From NCBI RefSeq assembly GCF_004151105.1, contig NZ_PHRF01000077.1, positions 30,150 through 94,149 on the forward strand: a stretch of 64,000 nucleotides of DNA. Direction: 5' to 3'. The stretch is from Streptomyces sp. L-9-10 (GTDB lineage: Bacteria > Actinomycetota > Actinomycetes > Streptomycetales > Streptomycetaceae). The position numbers and the translations under genes were made by a program. Numbering within the stretch: position 1 is the first letter of the stretch; every line of letters begins with the position of its first letter. Under the pieces are notes generated by a model. The model was not told where the DNA came from. It did not search any database and saw only the letters and a list, made by a program, of their open reading frames with translations. Shown in pieces: positions 63,201 through 64,000 of the stretch.

Positions 63201-63774
63201 GCCGCTGCCCGTCACCAAGGCCCTGCGGCTGCTGGACCGCGCGCTGCGCTCGCCGGACGGCAACCTCGTCCCCGTCAGACTCGACCTCGCCGCGCTGGAA
63301 GGTGAACCCCCCGCGCTGCTGCGGGGACTCGTCCGGCCGTCCCTCCGCCGCGCCGGCAACGACCCCGCGGGCGTTGGACTGCGGATGCGTCTGCGGGGCC
63401 GGACGCCCGACGAGCAGGCCGCCTCGGTCACCAGGCTGGTGCTGGAGGAGGTCGCCGTCGTACTGGGGCTGCCCGGCCCCGGAGCGCTCAGGAGCAAGGC
63501 CGTACTGAAAGAACTCGGCCTCGATTCGCTGATGGCCATGGAACTGCGGCGCAGGCTCGCGAGCGCCACCGAGGTCCCGCTGCCCGCGAGTCTCGCCTTC
63601 GACCACCCGACCCCGGCGGACATCGCGGAGCTGCTGACGCGGCTCATGGGGATCGCTCGCCCGGAATCCGGGCCGGCACCGGAACCGGAGTCGTCACCGG
63701 ACCCGGACGCGCCCGCGCCGGCCCGGTCGGTCGCCGAGATCGGCGCCGAGCTCGACGCGCTCCTCGAACTCTAG
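54250..63774 (+). CDS. Type I modular polyketide synthase, two modules
   Basis: A 3174-residue multienzyme. Module 1: KS (5-423; TGCSSS active-site Cys), AT (about 525-850; GHSQGE and YASHS, predicting methylmalonyl-CoA), KR (from 1127; TGGTGALG, GQGNYAPGN) and ACP (FDSVLGVEL near 1426). Module 2: KS (1487-1903; DTACSAS), AT (2004-2330; GHSVGE and HAFHS, malonyl-CoA), DH (2345-2604), KR (from 2791; LDD motif, B-type) and ACP (LDSLMAMEL near 3092). The DH motif is HVVFDTVVVP, with Asp in place of the conserved Gly. A helical C-terminal docking tail (VAEIGAELDALLEL) ends the protein. There is no loading module and no N-terminal docking helix, so the first KS likely receives a starter from a separate carrier. 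ATG 54250 is preferred to GTG 54247. Confidence 0.95.
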   Translation: MNADDIAIIGLGCRLPGGIDTPEALWRGLLKGIDAISEVPAQRWRADDWHDVDPSASGKMTSRRGGFLDDVAGFDAEFFGISPTEARQMDPQQRLALEVAWAAVEDARIRADRLAESATSVFFGSMWQEYHLTTGASPGEIRTHTAIGTDTSIIPARIAYALGLRGPVMSIGTGCSSSLVAVHQAVRSLRSGESDLALAGGVSLILHPHTTVAMSKFGALNPDGQCRAFDADADGYVRSEGCGVVVLRRLADARNNGDRIYAVIRGSAVNNDGTTDGLATPGFETQAEVLRSAWQEAGVSPSLVSYVEAHGTGTRRGDPIEAAALGEVFGRGRENPLRIGSVKTNFGHLEPAAGVLGVLKTSLALFHGELPASLHFRNPNPDIDFDAANLAVVTGRQPWPEGPRLAGVSSFGYGGTNAHLALAGPPPETAVVQEPTERTRVPWVLSARSEPALREQARRLRAHLAAHPGLSARDVGFSLATTRADHEHRAVLLGRETADLVQGLEALASGAQAPNLVVGSGRGHRPVLMFAGQGAQWAGMAAELLRSSPVFSEGFAECEAALETFVDWKLTEVVGDADALERVDVVQPALWAVMVSLARLWKHFGVEPEVVLGHSQGEIASACVSGALSLVDAAAVVALRAQAIRRGLAGRGGMVSLVCSRSDARRLIARWPERLSVAALNGPRSTVVSGDPEALTELITDCESEGIRARRIPVDYASHSAQVEAIRENILTELAGVRPRSGVGSFFSTVDVGRIDSATLDADYWYRNLRSTVELEACVRELAAEGRRVFIECTPHPVLTMGVEGIADVYTVGTLRRQEGDRFLTALAEAYTGGVDIDWSRAFEQANVVDLPTYPFQHQRYWIDAEATGGGGTQDAPFWDAVGREDLDEIARTLRIDRDALAPVLPALASWRKRRTSESVVDTWEYQVGWKEIPAPQVRQGDWLALAPTGDAWALSVVEDLTGQGLRVTLMEVEPGIDRGALAARLRGATCDGVLCLLAAQDGPHPGYPGIPAGYAATLTAVQALGDAEVTAPLWCVTPDAVAVADEPVGPDGSLVWGLGRVVALEHSARWGGLIDLSSPYDSPVLAGILTGDHGEDQVAIRGSVPHGRRLVRAAAGPAGDWSPTGTVLITGGTGALGAEVARWLAVRGAERLVLVGRNGPDTPRADSLTTELRRLGAGVEIVACDVADRGALRELIERTRPRAVVHAAGALHDGLVQDLTLDQVDAALRVKARGAWNLHELTTGLDAFVLFSSWGATVGVPGQGNYAPGNAYLDGLARLRHARGLPATSVAWGPWSGDGMARGQVKEILDRHGVPTMAPDLALLALGRAVARPEPCVTVADVNWDRFRTVFTATRPSALFSDLPDGRDAAVGHAPAFPRRLAELPADSRARAVLDEVRTQTALVLGHSASDAVDVERTFRELAFDSVLGVELRNRLGAVTGLRLPATLIFDHPTPARLAAYLLAGLAPADITVSTPAGAPESSAEPIAIVAMSCRFPGGVRDPEGFWRLLAEGGDAITSFPGDRGWDLSALYHPDPDHPGTSYVREGGFMAAAEFDPEFFGISPREALTMDPQQRILLEGSWELLERAGIAPDTLRGSDTGVYLGTNGQDYASLGTPHGSDGFGLTGSAASVVSGRISYALGLEGPSVTVDTACSASLVAIHLAAQALLKGECAMAVAGGATVMATPRLFVGFSRQRGLDPGGRCRAFSDGASGTALSEGSGLLLLEKLSDARRNGHRVLAVIRGSAVNQDGTSNGLTAPNGRAQRQVIRKALAAAGVEASDVDVVEAHGTGTTLGDPIEAGALQATYGASGRPVWLGSVKSNIGHTQAAAGVAGVIKMVLAMNNGIVPRTLHADTPSRHVDWSAGSLRLVTDPVAWDGDGLRRAGVSSFGISGTNAHLILEQASEAEEPAAGSPPELLPWALSARTREALREQASRLAVRVGAHPGTDPADLAFSLATSRTSFQERAVVLGRDTTDLLAGLRAITGGEASASVVEGPAGDGRTAFVFAGQGTQRAGMGADLREAYPVFAAAWQEICAGLDRHLRLPVAEVIDDPDALRRTEFTQPALFAFEVALFRLLESLGVKPDLVLGHSVGELSAAHVAGVLSLEDACALVVARGRLMQARPDTGVMLALQAGEQEIAPLLSARAGLAAVNGPESVVITGDADAVDEVAGRFTGRRTKRLNVSHAFHSAHMDGMLDEFRSVAEGLTFHPPRIPLVTNLTGRIVTACGPDHWVRQLRQPVRFADGIRTALGEGVTRFLDIGPDGTPAAMIGDCLDRDAVVVPTQRQDRSGPEALTLAVATAHTAGAGVDWPALLGDRRRRVDLPTYAFQRKRYWLDTSGAGHPWLTEITELADGGWVLSGRVSASSQPWLADHVVFDTVVVPGTALLDLVVAAAGQAGAAGVGELTLSRPMVLEDAAHVQVRIGPAEDGRRPVTLHSKADGSGAWSTHAEGVLVDAFGPEPADWSMPALPAVDLSGFYEGFAAQGVDYGAAFHGVTELRGQGRTACGVVRLPVGEAGGFGVHPALLDAALQVMRAAVPASAEAQLPFQFTDVRLYATGATELRVRVDVRDDGIRATITDAAGAPVAYIGALRLRPVSADLLRAALSVPDLYRVVLRPVPKVPSVPEPVRVLGRGPVSEVLGVTPAETVTGDGPRRILIDATGNPEGVAAAHEATAHALDLLRRLVPLGDAELVWITRDSLAARPGDRVRGLAQAPLWGLLRAARREHPEAAIRIVDCDRIDAATLLSALSVTGEPELAVRDGELLAPRLTAAGAPGAPTAAVADGTVLITGGTGELGRAVARHLVTEHGVRELVLTSRSGPEHPEAGSLIAELTGAGARSVRVLACDVADRTQVADVLSSVDNWSAVLHLAGVLDDGLLLDYDDRRLRTVLAPKLDGAAHLAELTGHLGLSAFVLFSSVSGTLGSAGQGAYAAANAYLDALAARSGGTSLAWGLWEQAGSGMTAHLAEAELGRLRRQGIAPLPVTKALRLLDRALRSPDGNLVPVRLDLAALEGEPPALLRGLVRPSLRRAGNDPAGVGLRMRLRGRTPDEQAASVTRLVLEEVAVVLGLPGPGALRSKAVLKELGLDSLMAMELRRRLASATEVPLPASLAFDHPTPADIAELLTRLMGIARPESGPAPEPESSPDPDAPAPARSVAEIGAELDALLEL

Positions 63775-63812
63775 AAGCTTCCCCACCGTGCGTTTCCTGG
63801 AAGGAATTCCTG

Positions 63813-64000
63813 ATGTCTGAACCGAACCGGCTGGAACTCGCGCTGCCCGCGATCCGGGAACTCAAGCGGCGGGCGACCGATCTGGAGGCGCGACTGACCG
63901 AACCGGTCGCGATCGTGTCGATGGCGTGCCGGCTGCCGGGCGGGGTGGGTACGCCGGAGGAGTTCTGGGAGTTGTTGTCCTCGGGCGGGGATGCGATCGA
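63813..64000 (+). CDS. Type I PKS, N-terminal part, cut by window end
   Basis: The first 62 residues comprise a charged coiled-coil docking helix (NRLELALPAIRELKRRATDLEARL), then the start of a ketosynthase (VAIVSMACRLPGGVGTPEEFWELL). AAGGA lies before the ATG. The docking helix should receive the C-terminal tail of the preceding bimodular PKS. The gene continues beyond the window. Confidence 0.93.
   Translation, partial: MSEPNRLELALPAIRELKRRATDLEARLTEPVAIVSMACRLPGGVGTPEEFWELLSSGGDAI

Noticed and set aside
1..64000. tRNA, rRNA or replication origin
   Set aside because: No cloverleaf, rRNA core or DnaA-box cluster was recognised by eye; a dedicated RNA scan could still reveal a tRNA.

Overview
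The window looks like chromosomal DNA of a Streptomyces-like actinomycete. GC is very high, codon third positions are G/C-biased, GTG and TTG starts are common, and the gene families are typical of that genus (ROK regulators, HxlR/MarR/GntR regulators, DUF4232 lipoprotein, DUF6000, secreted GH6 cellulase, type I PKS). No rRNA, tRNA or CRISPR array was recognised.

Layout. (1) 1-8.7 kb is a patchwork of small metabolic and regulatory genes cut by mobile-element debris: an SDR/HxlR divergent pair, an IS5-type element with an internally deleted transposase and a passenger gene, a DinB gene between 30-bp inverted repeats, a deleted adenylate kinase, hydrolase and IS3 fragments, and an intact GH6 cellulase behind a perfect CebR-type palindrome. 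(2) 8.7-19.6 kb is an oligopeptide/sugar-type ABC uptake operon with a ROK kinase, divergent from a ROK repressor that is followed by an M81 (MlrC-like) metallopeptidase and CutC. (3) 19.7-25.5 kb holds redox and stress genes controlled by MarR-type regulators (isochorismatase-like hydrolase, SDR, VOC protein), an NmrA-like reductase behind a SoxR-type promoter, and a DUF4232 lipoprotein. (4) 26-37.4 kb is a coherent catabolic island: CitE-like lyase, MBL-fold hydrolase, CaiB/BaiF CoA transferase, GntR regulator, alpha/beta hydrolase, NitT/TauT-type ABC importer and CocE/NonD hydrolase. A 218-bp MITE borders it. Its two divergent promoters share a sequence motif, so one GntR protein probably controls uptake and CoA-dependent breakdown of an unidentified ester, amide or aromatic compound. 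(5) 37.6-45.3 kb is an SDR, integrase/Tn3 remnants, DUF6000, membrane proteins and several broken or frameshifted genes, two of them at G-runs.

(6) 45.3-64 kb is the left part of a hybrid NRPS/PKS biosynthetic cluster, cut by the window end. It has a stand-alone adenylating enzyme with a methyltransferase inserted between core motifs a2 and a3 and a Cys-like specificity code, a free-standing PCP, a TEII with Cys in place of the nucleophile Ser, a second methyltransferase wrapped in fragments of an adenylation C-subdomain, MbtH, a winged-helix regulator, P450 plus ferredoxin, and a bimodular PKS (KS-AT-KR-ACP-KS-AT-DH-KR-ACP) followed by the start of another. The first PKS has no loading domain and begins directly with KS. 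I infer that a methylated cysteine (S-methyl, perhaps also N-methyl) is assembled on the free PCP and handed to this KS as starter unit. This is the most interesting system in the window.
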